DNA of 64,000 nt from Bacteroidetes bacterium ADurb.Bin139 (lineage in GTDB: Bacteria; Bacteroidota; Bacteroidia; Bacteroidales; UBA932), in NCBI GenBank assembly GCA_002070565.1, contig MWDM01000003.1:1-64000 (forward strand), given 5' to 3'. Each line of letters opens with the position of its first letter. Positions within the stretch are counted from its first letter, which is position 1. Positions 40,731 through 49,856 of this stretch are shown here, in pieces. A model generated the notes under the pieces. That model saw only the letters and a list, made by a program, of their open reading frames with translations. It did not search any database and was not told where the DNA came from. A program made the translations under genes and the position numbers.

Positions 40731-42222
40731 AGATATCTGAATCCAATCCAAGATTTTCGTAAGTTTCTCGTAAAGCCTTCTCATCATCTGAAATAATGAG
40801 CAGTTTATCTCCTACATGAATCTCTGTACCACCTCTGGGAATGAAAAATGAATCACCTCTTTTAACCATTACCACAAGCGTTTTGTCGGGCAGCGGGATC
40901 TCTGTCATACGGTTCCCGAAACGCAAACTTTCTTCGGTCACGATCACCTCACTCATGGCAGATTTGATGTCTTCAGAAAACTCCATTTCGAACTCAGACC
41001 GGGCTGTTTTTTTCTGAGGAACGGAAACGTGCAGTTTTCTGGCGACCCAGGGTATGGAAGTCCCCTGGATCAGGAGGGAAAGTATGGTAATGAAAAAGAC
41101 AATGTTGAAAAGTATGTTTGCCTGGGAAACACCACTCACCAGGGGGTATGTTGCAAAAATAATGGGAACAGCACCCCTGAGTCCCACCCAGCTTGTGAAT
41201 ATCCTGGATTGCATAGTCATCCTGCTGAATGGCAGCAGTGACAACAATATGGCTAAGGGGCGGGCCAGTATGATCATAAAGATACCAATAAGCAATCCCA
41301 CTCCTGCTATGGGCCATAGTTCAGAGGGATTAACCAACAATCCCAGGGCCAGGAACATGATGATCTGCGAGAGCCAGGAAAGCCCGTCAAAAAAGTTTTT
41401 GACGGACTTTTTGTGTACAAAGCGGGAATTTCCTATCACAAGTCCTCCAATGTATACAGCCAGGAATCCGTTGCCCTTCACCAGGTCGGTAAAAGCATAG
41501 ATGAAGAAACAAAAGGCCAGGATAAGTATAGGGTATAGAGAATCGTTCTCAATATTGAATTTTTTCATCAAAAGGGCACAAAGCTTTCCCAGAAGGTAAC
41601 CTGCCAGTCCACCTGTGATCATCTGATAAAAAAACATCAACACAACCTTCCAGAACTTTAGTTCACCGGTGGTCATGATCACCTGGATCAAGGTAATGGT
41701 AAGCATATAGGCCATGGGGTCGTTGCTCCCGCTTTCCAGCTCAAGCAATGGTCGCAGGTTGTGTTTGAGTTTGAGTCCTTTTGACCTGAGTATGGCAAAG
41801 ACCGAGGCCGAATCGGTAGAGGACATGATGCTGCCCAGCAGCAGGCATACAGGCAGGGGCAGGTCAAACCCGGGAATGATCCTTGTAAGGGCGTATATGA
41901 AAGCACTGGTAAAAATGGCTGTCAGCAGCACACCCAGTGTAGCCAGAATGACTCCCTGGGCGGCTATGGGCTTTATCTCCTCGTATCTGGTGTCCATACC
42001 GCCCGAAAAGAGAATAACACAAAGTGCTACCACGCCTATGAATTGTGCCGTTTTAGGATTTGAAAACTGAAGCCCCATACCCTCACTGCCAAATATCATT
42101 CCTACGAAGAGGAATAGTAAAAGGGTAGGAACTCCGAACTTGTATCCGGTCTTTCCGGCCAGCAAACTAAAAAAAAGCAATATGGATCCTATCAGGAGAA
42201 TGTTTTCGGCTGTTATTGCCAT
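40729..42222 (-). CDS. CPA1-type potassium/proton or sodium/proton antiporter (CvrA/NhaP2-like) with TrkA-C domain
   Basis: The 497-residue protein has about 12 membrane segments. The transport core carries STDSASVFAILRSKGL and the ESGSNDPMAYML motif (the ND pair of CPA1 antiporters). The C-terminal 90 residues form a cytosolic RCK_C/TrkA-C domain (FIPRGGTEIHVGDKLLIIS). It exchanges K+ or Na+ for H+ across the inner membrane. It may be regulated by nucleotide binding through the RCK_C part. It is divergent from the lysine operon. Confidence 0.9.
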   Translation of the reverse strand: MAITAENILLIGSILLFFSLLAGKTGYKFGVPTLLLFLFVGMIFGSEGMGLQFSNPKTAQFIGVVALCVILFSGGMDTRYEEIKPIAAQGVILATLGVLLTAIFTSAFIYALTRIIPGFDLPLPVCLLLGSIMSSTDSASVFAILRSKGLKLKHNLRPLLELESGSNDPMAYMLTITLIQVIMTTGELKFWKVVLMFFYQMITGGLAGYLLGKLCALLMKKFNIENDSLYPILILAFCFFIYAFTDLVKGNGFLAVYIGGLVIGNSRFVHKKSVKNFFDGLSWLSQIIMFLALGLLVNPSELWPIAGVGLLIGIFMIILARPLAILLSLLPFSRMTMQSRIFTSWVGLRGAVPIIFATYPLVSGVSQANILFNIVFFITILSLLIQGTSIPWVARKLHVSVPQKKTARSEFEMEFSEDIKSAMSEVIVTEESLRFGNRMTEIPLPDKTLVVMVKRGDSFFIPRGGTEIHVGDKLLIISDDEKALRETYENLGLDSDI

Positions 42223-42257
42223 TTTTTAAGGAGGATTTAGATTACAAAAATAATCTT

Positions 42258-42292
42258 TTTGTCAAGAAATCCGTAACAAATCGTTATATTTG
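42258..42292 (+). promoter_or_regulatory. Candidate promoter of the lysine-fermentation operon
   Basis: TTTG at 42258-42261 and TATATTTG at 42285-42292 fit the Bacteroidota -33/-7 elements with a 23-base spacer, slightly longer than the usual 19-21. The box ends 30 bases before the first ATG at 42323, so a leader of about 24 bases is expected. No riboswitch-sized leader is present. Confidence 0.6.
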
Positions 42293-42322
42293 CTAATTAA
42301 TTCTTAAACATATTTATCCGTT

Positions 42323-42967
42323 ATGAGCAAACTAATATCAATACAGGAAGCAGTTACGCACATCAAATCCGGCATGACCATCATGGTTGGCGGTTTCCTG
42401 GGTGTAGGCAGTCCTAACCGCATACTGGATGCAATTTTGGAAACAGACGTTAAAGACCTTACCATCATTGCCAACGATACAGGATTCCCTGACAGGGGTC
42501 CGGGAAAACTGATCGTAGCCCGCAGGGTATCCAGTGTTATTACCAGCCACATTGGAACCAATCCCTCTACCGGGGACCAGTACCACGCCGGTTCTTTGAA
42601 AATCACCTTTGTTCCCCAGGGTACGCTCATTGAACGGATACGCTGTGCAGGGGCCGGACTGGGTGGTGTGTTAACCCCTACAGGTCTTGGCACGGTCGTA
42701 CAAGAGGGAAAGCAGGTGATCTGTGTAGACGGCAAGGATTACCTGCTGGAAACCCCCCTCAAAGCCGATGTCGCTCTTTTAGGTGCGAGCGTGGCTGATG
42801 AACTGGGCAATCTGTTTTATAAGGGAAATACACGCAATTTCAACGGTATGATGGCGATGGCTGCCGGTCTGGTCATTGCAGAAGTGAAAGAAATAGTCAA
42901 ACCGGGAGATATCCTGCCTGAAAACGTGCACACACAGTCCATCTTTGTGGACTATCTTGTTAAATAA
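42323..42967 (+). CDS. atoD: CoA-transferase subunit A (acetoacetate/butyrate type)
   Basis: The 214-residue alpha subunit has the class I CoA-transferase signature (MTIMVGGFLGVGSPNRILDA), DTGFPDRGPGKL, and a GAGLGGVLTPTGLGT loop. With the beta subunit at 52226-52879 it moves CoA between acetoacetate and a donor acyl-CoA (acetyl- or butyryl-CoA). It is the first gene of the lysine operon; the partner is about 9.3 kb downstream at the other end of the core. In lysine fermenters it activates the acetoacetate released by Kce. Confidence 0.93.
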   Translation: MSKLISIQEAVTHIKSGMTIMVGGFLGVGSPNRILDAILETDVKDLTIIANDTGFPDRGPGKLIVARRVSSVITSHIGTNPSTGDQYHAGSLKITFVPQGTLIERIRCAGAGLGGVLTPTGLGTVVQEGKQVICVDGKDYLLETPLKADVALLGASVADELGNLFYKGNTRNFNGMMAMAAGLVIAEVKEIVKPGDILPENVHTQSIFVDYLVK

Positions 42968-43002
42968 TAATCACATCTATAAATATTAAAAATCGAATCG
43001 TT

Positions 43003-44247
43003 ATGTCAAAGAAACTAAAACTGGACGTTTCCGATCACATGTATCAGGAAGCACTGAAAATCATTCCCGGCGCTATTGCCGGAATCCGCCGTCCTTACAA
43101 TTTTGTACCCGGAGAGTATCCAATCTATTTTGATCACGCCAAAGGCGGCAGGGTTACCGATGTTGATGGCAATGAATACATAGACATGCTTTGTGCCTAT
43201 GGACCCATTATTATCGGACACCGTGAAGAAGAGATTGACAATGCTGTAATAGAGCAGATGCGGAACAAAGGTTTCTGTTTTTCCCTGACGCAACCCATAC
43301 AGAACCAACTGGCAGAAAAACTCATAGAACTGATCCCCTCAGCCGAGATGGTTTCTTTTGTCAAAACCGGGTCAGATGCCACATCGGTGGCCATCAGGGT
43401 GGCTAGGGCCAGTACAGACAGAATTAAGGTAATCCGTTGCGGTTATCACGGCTGGCATGACTGGTGCGTGGAAGTCAAAGGCGGAATTCCCAGAAAACTA
43501 TGGGAAGATGTCTACGAATTCCATTACAACGAACTGGACGAGCTGGAAGATCTGATGAAACACCATGGAGACGAAACAGCCGCCATCATCATTACGCCGG
43601 TGGGACATCCTTTGGCCGATAAGGTTCAGATGCCAAAGCCGGGTTTCCTGGAGGGCGTACGAGCACTGGCCGACAAATACGGGACCGTCCTTGTTTTTGA
43701 CGAAATCAGAAGCGGTTTCCGCTACGATCTGGGAGGTGCCCAGAAATTGTTTGGTGTCACTCCCGATATTTCCGTCTTTGGCAAAGCCATGGCCAACGGA
43801 TATCCAATCGGGGCTGTGGTAGGAAAGGAAAAATTCATGAAGGTGTTGGCAGACAAGGTATTTCTCTCATCCACTTTCTTCCCTAACAGCCTGGAACAGG
43901 TGGCATCCCTGAAGACTATAGAAATTCTTGAAAGGGATCATATTCTGGATAAGATAAGGGAAAAAGGAGAATTTTTCGGAAAACGGCTGAACCAGATTAT
44001 CAAGAACGTCCCCTATGATGTGGAAGTGTCCGGTATACCCCTGATGCCCTTTATTACGTTTAAAAAGGATGCCGATAACCTATACAAAAAACTCCGCCCG
44101 GGCTTCTATACAGAGCTTATCAGAAGGGGTGTGTTCCTGCAGCCTTACCACCACGGATACATAGCATACCGTCATACAGATCAGGATATTGCCTACGCAG
44201 CGGATATGGTTGAAGAATCATTCGGCGAACTGAAAAAATATATTTAG
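43003..44247 (+). CDS. kat: Class III aminotransferase, predicted 3-aminobutyryl-CoA beta-transaminase (Kat)
   Basis: The 414-residue PLP enzyme resembles glutamate-1-semialdehyde aminotransferases. It has GHREEEI, MVSFVKTGSDATSVAIRVARA, YHGWHDWC, the VFDEIRSGFR cofactor Asp and the Schiff-base Lys K261 in FGKAMANGYPIGAVVG. A class III transaminase at this operon place has been described as a beta-transaminase acting on 3-aminobutyryl-CoA with 2-oxoglutarate (Kat). It replaces the ammonia lyase Kal, for which no gene occurs in the window. The product would be acetoacetyl-CoA plus glutamate. Assignment is from context and family, not from residue-level substrate evidence. Confidence 0.82.
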   Translation: MSKKLKLDVSDHMYQEALKIIPGAIAGIRRPYNFVPGEYPIYFDHAKGGRVTDVDGNEYIDMLCAYGPIIIGHREEEIDNAVIEQMRNKGFCFSLTQPIQNQLAEKLIELIPSAEMVSFVKTGSDATSVAIRVARASTDRIKVIRCGYHGWHDWCVEVKGGIPRKLWEDVYEFHYNELDELEDLMKHHGDETAAIIITPVGHPLADKVQMPKPGFLEGVRALADKYGTVLVFDEIRSGFRYDLGGAQKLFGVTPDISVFGKAMANGYPIGAVVGKEKFMKVLADKVFLSSTFFPNSLEQVASLKTIEILERDHILDKIREKGEFFGKRLNQIIKNVPYDVEVSGIPLMPFITFKKDADNLYKKLRPGFYTELIRRGVFLQPYHHGYIAYRHTDQDIAYAADMVEESFGELKKYI

Positions 44248-44265
44248 CATCTATAAATATTTGTT

Positions 44266-45093
44266 ATGGATAAATTGATCATTACCGCTGCAATATGTGG
44301 CGCTGAAGTTCTGAAGGAACACAATCCCGCCGTACCTTATACGGTGGAGGAATGTGTGCGTGAAGCCCTTTCGGCCTACCAGGCCGGCGCAAGCATCATC
44401 CACCTGCACGTACGTTACGATGACGGGACACCAACACAGGACAAGGAACGTTTTCGCGTGGTGATGGATGCGATTGCCAGGGCATGCCCCGGGATTATCA
44501 TTCAGCCTTCTACCGGAGGAGCTGTAGGAATGACCAATGATGAAAGGCTTCAGCCCACGGAGCTGAACCCCGAAATGGCTACCCTTGATTGCGGAACGCT
44601 CAATTTTGGCGGCGATGAGATCTTTGAAAACACTGAAAACACAATAAAATATTTCGGGCAGCGCATGATAGAACGGGGTATCAAACCCGAGCTAGAAGTC
44701 TTTGACAAAAGCATGATAGAAATGGCCCTGCGTCTTCACAAAAAGGGATATATCCTCAGTCCTATGCACTTTGATTTTGTCATGGGAGTAAACGGTGGGA
44801 TAGGCGGTTCCCTCAGGGATTTTGTATTCCTGCGCGGGAGTATTCCTCCTGATGCCACATACACGGCAGCCGGCCTTGGACGCTATGAAGCGCCCCTGGC
44901 TGCTGCGGCCATTATCGACGGAGGTCACGTCAGGGTGGGTTTTGAAGACAATGTATACCTGTCCAGAGGGGTTCTGGCCAAATCAAACGGTGAGCTTGTA
45001 GCCAAAGTGGTACGCCTGGCCTGTGAGCTGGGACGGGATATTGCCACTCCCGATGAAGCCCGTCAAATCCTTGGCCTGCCATTAAAAAAATGA
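44266..45093 (+). CDS. kce: 3-keto-5-aminohexanoate cleavage enzyme Kce (BKACE family)
   Basis: The 275-residue zinc enzyme has the metal-binding HLHVR motif (H46, H48) and a third ligand Glu in VGFEDNVY (E227). It condenses 5-amino-3-oxohexanoate with acetyl-CoA and cleaves it to acetoacetate and 3-aminobutyryl-CoA. It lies 18 bases after the transaminase gene that would take the 3-aminobutyryl-CoA. Confidence 0.95.
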   Translation: MDKLIITAAICGAEVLKEHNPAVPYTVEECVREALSAYQAGASIIHLHVRYDDGTPTQDKERFRVVMDAIARACPGIIIQPSTGGAVGMTNDERLQPTELNPEMATLDCGTLNFGGDEIFENTENTIKYFGQRMIERGIKPELEVFDKSMIEMALRLHKKGYILSPMHFDFVMGVNGGIGGSLRDFVFLRGSIPPDATYTAAGLGRYEAPLAAAAIIDGGHVRVGFEDNVYLSRGVLAKSNGELVAKVVRLACELGRDIATPDEARQILGLPLKK

Positions 45094-45126
45094 ACTGAAA
45101 CCAAATAATTTATCACCATCACACAT

Positions 45127-46170
45127 ATGAAAAAAGGAAACAAATACGGTCTCCACAGGGTCATTGAACCCAAAGGTGTCCTTCCCCAGCCGGCAAACAA
45201 GCTGGACAACAATATGGACGAGATTTACGACAACGAGATCCTGATAGATGTCAGGACCCTGAATGTTGACTCGGCAAGCTTTACCCAGATAGAGAAACAG
45301 GCCGGAGGCGACAAGGCCAAAATTGCGCAGATAATGCTCGATATTGTGGCCAAACAGGGAAAGCACAGGAATCCGGTCACCGGATCGGGAGGGATGTTGC
45401 TGGGTGTGGTGGAGAAAATTGGGGAAGCGCTGGAAGGCAAAATTGACCTTAAGGTTGGGGACAAGATTGCCACCTTGGTTTCCCTTTCTCTAACCCCCCT
45501 GCGCATTGACAAGATTAAAGACATAAGGCCCGATATTGACCAGGTGGACATTGACGGGAAGGCCATCCTTTTTGAGAGCGGCATTTATGCCAGGATTCCG
45601 GACGACATACCTGAAACCCTCGCGCTTTCAGCCCTTGACGTGGCAGGAGCTCCTGCACAGACAGCCAAGCTTGTAAAACCCGGAGACACGGTTCTTATCA
45701 TTGGTGCCGGTGGAAAATCGGGTATGCTCTGCAGCTACGAGGCCAGGAAAAGGGCCGGGGTTACCGGCAAGGTGATAGGGCTCTGCCACAGTGAACGCTC
45801 TACCAAACGTATGCAGGATCTGGGTTTTTGCGATCATGTCTTTTCAGCCGATGCCACCCAGCCGGTCGCCGTCCTGGAAAAGATACAGGAGCTTACAAAA
45901 GGACAGTTATGTGATATAACCATCAACAATGTGAACATTCCCGATACCGAGATGACTTCCATACTCTGTACCAAAGATTCCGGGATGGTTTACTTTTTCT
46001 CCATGGCCACCAGTTTCACGAAAGCGGCGCTAGGAGCAGAAGGAGTCGGTTCCGATGTCACCATGATCGTTGGAAACGGCTATACGAAAGGTCACGCAGA
46101 GATCACGCTGCAGTTGCTCAGGGAAAGTGAAAAGCTCCGCAAGATCTTTACAGAACTTTACGCATCATAA
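45127..46170 (+). CDS. kdd: 3,5-diaminohexanoate dehydrogenase Kdd
   Basis: The 347-residue NAD-dependent enzyme oxidises L-erythro-3,5-diaminohexanoate to 5-amino-3-oxohexanoate, with oxidative deamination. It opens with KYGLHRVIEPKGVLPQPANK, a highly typical Kdd N-terminus. The Rossmann loop GAGGKSGMLCSYEARKRAG is around residue 195, and the C-terminus has a conserved GNGYTKGHAEI stretch. Its substrate comes from KamDE and its product goes to Kce. Confidence 0.95.
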   Translation: MKKGNKYGLHRVIEPKGVLPQPANKLDNNMDEIYDNEILIDVRTLNVDSASFTQIEKQAGGDKAKIAQIMLDIVAKQGKHRNPVTGSGGMLLGVVEKIGEALEGKIDLKVGDKIATLVSLSLTPLRIDKIKDIRPDIDQVDIDGKAILFESGIYARIPDDIPETLALSALDVAGAPAQTAKLVKPGDTVLIIGAGGKSGMLCSYEARKRAGVTGKVIGLCHSERSTKRMQDLGFCDHVFSADATQPVAVLEKIQELTKGQLCDITINNVNIPDTEMTSILCTKDSGMVYFFSMATSFTKAALGAEGVGSDVTMIVGNGYTKGHAEITLQLLRESEKLRKIFTELYAS

Positions 46171-46181
46171 TTTTTACATAG

Positions 46182-47429
46182 ATGAAAGAATCAAGAAGAA
46201 AACAACTGTTTCCAGAAGTTACGGACCAGGAATGGAATGACTGGAAATGGCAGATCCGCAACCGCATTGTTAACCTGGAACAGTTGAGAAAATACATCAG
46301 CCTTACCCCGGAAGAGGAAGAAGGCGTGCAGGAATCTCTGAAAATGCTCCGCATGGCCATCACACCTTACTATCTGAGCCTGATAGACCCTGATAATCCG
46401 GATTGTCCCATAAGAAAACAAGCCATACCTACCAAAATGGAGACGTACCGGTCTCCGGCAGATTTGCTGGATCCTTTGCATGAAGATGAAGATTCACCTG
46501 TGCCAGGACTGACGCACCGGTATCCGGACAGGGTCCTTTTCCTGATCACAGACCAGTGTTCCATGTATTGCCGTCATTGCACAAGACGCCGCTTTGCAGG
46601 CCAGAAGGACCACGAAGCATCGGGCGACAGGATCCAGGAATGTATCAATTATATTGCCCGTACACCACAGGTAAGGGATGTGCTCTTGTCTGGGGGAGAC
46701 CCACTGACCATGAATGATTCGCGTCTGGAGTCCATTATTGCCCGCCTGCGTGAAATTCCCCATGTCGAAATTATTCGTATAGGAACACGCACCCCGGTCG
46801 TATGCCCCCAGCGTATTACCCCCGGGCTGATGACCATGCTCCGAAAGTACCATCCCATTTGGATCAATACTCATTTCAATCATCCCGGCGAAATTACCGC
46901 AACATCCAGGGCTGCCTGTGAAATGATGGCCGATGCCGGCATACCGGTGGGAAACCAGAGCGTTTTACTGCGCGGGGTGAACGATTGCGTGCATATCATG
47001 AAAGAACTGGTTCACAAGCTGGTGCTCATACGCGTACGCCCATACTATATTTATCAGTGCGATTTATCCATGGGGCTGGAACATTTCAGGACACCGGTTT
47101 CCAAGGGGATCGAAATCATCGAAGGGCTTCGCGGACATACATCAGGCTATGCCGTTCCGACTTTTGTGGTGGATGCACCGGGGGGTGGCGGCAAGATCCC
47201 TGTGATGCCCACCTATATGATCAGCCATGCGCCGGGACGAATGATCCTGCGCAACTACGAGGGAGTAATTACAACATACACAGAACCAACTAACTATATA
47301 AACGAATGTCATTGCAAAAATTGCAGCGACAAGGTAAGTCTTGAAGGAGTCTCGGGTATTCTCCAAGGGCAGCAATTATCTCTGGAACCGTCTTATCTTG
47401 CAAGAAAAGAACGAAATCACAAGAAATGA
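46182..47429 (+). CDS. kamA: Lysine 2,3-aminomutase KamA
   Basis: The 415-residue radical-SAM, PLP enzyme converts L-lysine to L-beta-lysine, the first step. It has the cluster motif C126-X3-C130-X2-C133 (CSMYCRHC), SGGDPLT, and K338 in GGGGKIP, the PLP lysine position. The TRRRFAG segment follows the cluster. It needs an iron-sulfur cluster, SAM and PLP and should be cytosolic. It is 11 bases downstream of kdd and 4 bases before kamB. Confidence 0.97.
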   Translation: MKESRRKQLFPEVTDQEWNDWKWQIRNRIVNLEQLRKYISLTPEEEEGVQESLKMLRMAITPYYLSLIDPDNPDCPIRKQAIPTKMETYRSPADLLDPLHEDEDSPVPGLTHRYPDRVLFLITDQCSMYCRHCTRRRFAGQKDHEASGDRIQECINYIARTPQVRDVLLSGGDPLTMNDSRLESIIARLREIPHVEIIRIGTRTPVVCPQRITPGLMTMLRKYHPIWINTHFNHPGEITATSRAACEMMADAGIPVGNQSVLLRGVNDCVHIMKELVHKLVLIRVRPYYIYQCDLSMGLEHFRTPVSKGIEIIEGLRGHTSGYAVPTFVVDAPGGGGKIPVMPTYMISHAPGRMILRNYEGVITTYTEPTNYINECHCKNCSDKVSLEGVSGILQGQQLSLEPSYLARKERNHKK

Positions 47430-47433
47430 TTAA

Positions 47434-48450
47434 ATGCCTTTTGTAGATCAGATCGTCCGTTGCGGCAGCCTTTCTGTTGTGGGTTTGGGTAAAAATACCG
47501 GAAAGACAGAGTGTCTGAGGTATGTCATCAAACGGTTGTCTGAAATGCAAAAAGTAGTGGCTGTAACATCGATAGGCGTTGATGGAGAAAGAACAGACCA
47601 GGTCACACACACTGCAAAGCCCGACATTTTCCTGGACAGGGGCATGTATTTTACCACGGCTGCTTCCTATTACCTGGAAAAACGTTTTGATGCAGAGATA
47701 TGCCATGTAGGGGAGCACACAACTGTGTTGGGCAAGATGGTTACAGCCAGAGCCCTGGAAAGGGGGAAAATGATCCTTGCCGGGCCTTCTGACACTGTTT
47801 CTCTACGGGAGTGGATAATGCAGATACCTAAAAGGTTTCACGTGGATGTTTGCCTGGTGGACGGTGCCATTTCACGTCTTAGTCCTGCTTCTCCTGTGGT
47901 GACGGCCTCGATGGTCCTGGCCACGGGAGCTGCCTATTCTCCGCACATGAAGACACTGGTAGAAAAAACGCGCTATGTGTACGATACCATATGCCTTCCC
48001 CGCGCACCTGAGGACCTTGTGAAAAAACTGGAAGGCATTACCAACGGAGTACGGGCCGTTACCCCGCAGGGCGATGTGACAGAACCCATAGCCGGACAGG
48101 CCCTGCTTTCAGAGCAGGTCCGGCAGGTCCTTGAAAAGTGCGGTGACAGGCTGTATGTTCCGGGTGTGGTGAGCAACATACTTCTGAAAGCGTTGGGAGA
48201 AAGAAAGAATGCAAGTGAAACCGAGCTGTATATCAGGGATTTTACACGCATTTTTGCAGAACCGCGTGTGTTTTACACATTCCTGCGCAAGGGTGGCCGC
48301 ATTTTTCAGCTGTATAAGACCAACCTGCTGGCTGTATGCGTTAATCCCGTTTCTCCTGATGGAGTCCGGCTTGATTCCGGGCAACTTGTAGATAAGATTC
48401 AGCAGGCCATCGAGGTGCCTGTTTATGATATAAAAAGAATGGAAAAATGA
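47434..48450 (+). CDS. kamB: KamB-like P-loop protein of the lysine operon
   Basis: The 338-residue protein has a Walker A-like motif GLGKNTGKTE near residues 17-26. It is located between kamA and the MutS-like kamC, the order known from lysine-fermenting operons where it is called KamB. Biochemical function is not established; with KamC it has been proposed to reactivate the cobalamin-dependent lysine 5,6-aminomutase. It overlaps kamC (ATGA). Confidence 0.8.
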   Translation: MPFVDQIVRCGSLSVVGLGKNTGKTECLRYVIKRLSEMQKVVAVTSIGVDGERTDQVTHTAKPDIFLDRGMYFTTAASYYLEKRFDAEICHVGEHTTVLGKMVTARALERGKMILAGPSDTVSLREWIMQIPKRFHVDVCLVDGAISRLSPASPVVTASMVLATGAAYSPHMKTLVEKTRYVYDTICLPRAPEDLVKKLEGITNGVRAVTPQGDVTEPIAGQALLSEQVRQVLEKCGDRLYVPGVVSNILLKALGERKNASETELYIRDFTRIFAEPRVFYTFLRKGGRIFQLYKTNLLAVCVNPVSPDGVRLDSGQLVDKIQQAIEVPVYDIKRMEK

Positions 48451-49856
48451 CTTTTGCTCGTTATTCTGAACGAATTGAAGGGCTTCACTATCTGGCCGGT
48501 AAAATGGAATTATCCGGTTCCCGTGTACGCCGTTACCTGATGCAGGAGTTGTTTTGCACCAGTCAGAAGGTTCTGGAATCGAATTTGGATATTGTCCAAA
48601 ATGCCCTTGAACTCCTTAATGACAAAAGGTTCAACAACGGCATCATGCAACTGCGCCATCTTTTCACCCAGGTACACGACATCAGAGGAACGTTGGATGC
48701 CCTGCGTGAGAACCGGGTTCTGGACGAGGTGGAACTTTTTGAAATCAAGTATTTTGCAGCCTTGTGCAGGGATTTTATAACGTTGCTCGGCACCCTCGGT
48801 TTCAAGCATGAAAACCTGCAATCCCTTCAGAAGACATTTGACCTTCTTGACCCTGTTGGGAACGGAATGGTATCCTTCCATCTCTACGATGCCTACAGCC
48901 AGGCTTTATCTCAGGCCAGGAAGCTTGCAAAAGGAATCGATCCTGAAAAGGAAACGGACAGGTGGAATGATGCCCGGGACCGGATCAGAGAGGAAGAATT
49001 GGCTGTAATGAAGAGGCTTTCTTCTGAATTGAGCCCGATGCATATCGTTTTGCAGGATAATTTTGACCGTATCGCCCGCCTGGAGATTTGGTTTGCAAAA
49101 GCCGCACTGGCCAAACGTTACGGCATGGTCAGACCCCGGATAGCAACAGGACCGGATCGCTTTGTTTTCCAGGCAGAAGGCATGATTAACCCCGTTATTG
49201 CCGATACCCTGAAATCTGTTAACAGGGTGTTCCAGCCTGTATCCATTTCACTGGAAAGCGGCCCCTGTCTTCTGACTGGTGCCAACATGAGTGGCAAGAC
49301 CGTGGTTTTAAAAACACTGGCCCTGATACAGGCGCTTGCACAGTTTTCTTTTTTTGTGCCTGCCCGGAGCGCGTCAATTCCCCTGGTAAAGGACGTTTTT
49401 CTGGTCATAGGCGACAAACAGGACCAATACAGGGGCTTGTCATCATTTGCAGCCGAAATGCTTGAATTGGACAGAATAATGGCCAGGATCAGGGGAGGGA
49501 ACAAGGTGCTTGTTCTTGCCGATGAACCGGCCAGAACTACAAATCCGGCCGAAGGAGCAGCCATTTTATGTGCCCTGGTTGAATTCCTGGACCGCCACAA
49601 GACAATGTCTTTGATAAGCACGCATTACGGAGACCTGGGCCTTTCCTGCCGTAAACTGCGTGTTAGCGGCTTTGACAGCACACAGGTAAAAGGACGGCTG
49701 GATCCGTTGATGATGAACCAACATATGAATTACAGCCTGATTGAGGAAAAAGAAGAGTCTGTTCCCATGGAAGCCTTGCATATAGCACGTTTGCTGGGCG
49801 TAGACGAGACTTTTATCCAATCTGCACAACAATATGTGAAAAACACAAAAAAATGA
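48447..49856 (+). CDS. kamC: KamC, MutS-like ATPase of the lysine operon
   Basis: The 469-residue protein has MutS-family core and ATPase motifs: Walker A in TGANMSGKTVVLK near residue 280, a Walker B ADEPARTTNPAEG near 355, and STHYG. It lacks the mismatch-recognition N-terminal domain of MutS, so it is not a repair protein. The place between kamB and kamD and translational coupling on both sides (ATGA, ATGA) suggest a part in maturing or reactivating the KamDE mutase; this is inferred. Confidence 0.85.
   Translation: MTFARYSERIEGLHYLAGKMELSGSRVRRYLMQELFCTSQKVLESNLDIVQNALELLNDKRFNNGIMQLRHLFTQVHDIRGTLDALRENRVLDEVELFEIKYFAALCRDFITLLGTLGFKHENLQSLQKTFDLLDPVGNGMVSFHLYDAYSQALSQARKLAKGIDPEKETDRWNDARDRIREEELAVMKRLSSELSPMHIVLQDNFDRIARLEIWFAKAALAKRYGMVRPRIATGPDRFVFQAEGMINPVIADTLKSVNRVFQPVSISLESGPCLLTGANMSGKTVVLKTLALIQALAQFSFFVPARSASIPLVKDVFLVIGDKQDQYRGLSSFAAEMLELDRIMARIRGGNKVLVLADEPARTTNPAEGAAILCALVEFLDRHKTMSLISTHYGDLGLSCRKLRVSGFDSTQVKGRLDPLMMNQHMNYSLIEEKEESVPMEALHIARLLGVDETFIQSAQQYVKNTKK

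Noticed and set aside
42236-42322. Lysine or cobalamin riboswitch before the lysine operon
   Set aside because: The leader is only about 24 bases after the probable start site, too short for either.
48447-49856. DNA mismatch repair MutS
   Set aside because: The mismatch-binding N-terminal domain is absent and the gene is locked into the lysine operon; KamC is the better call.
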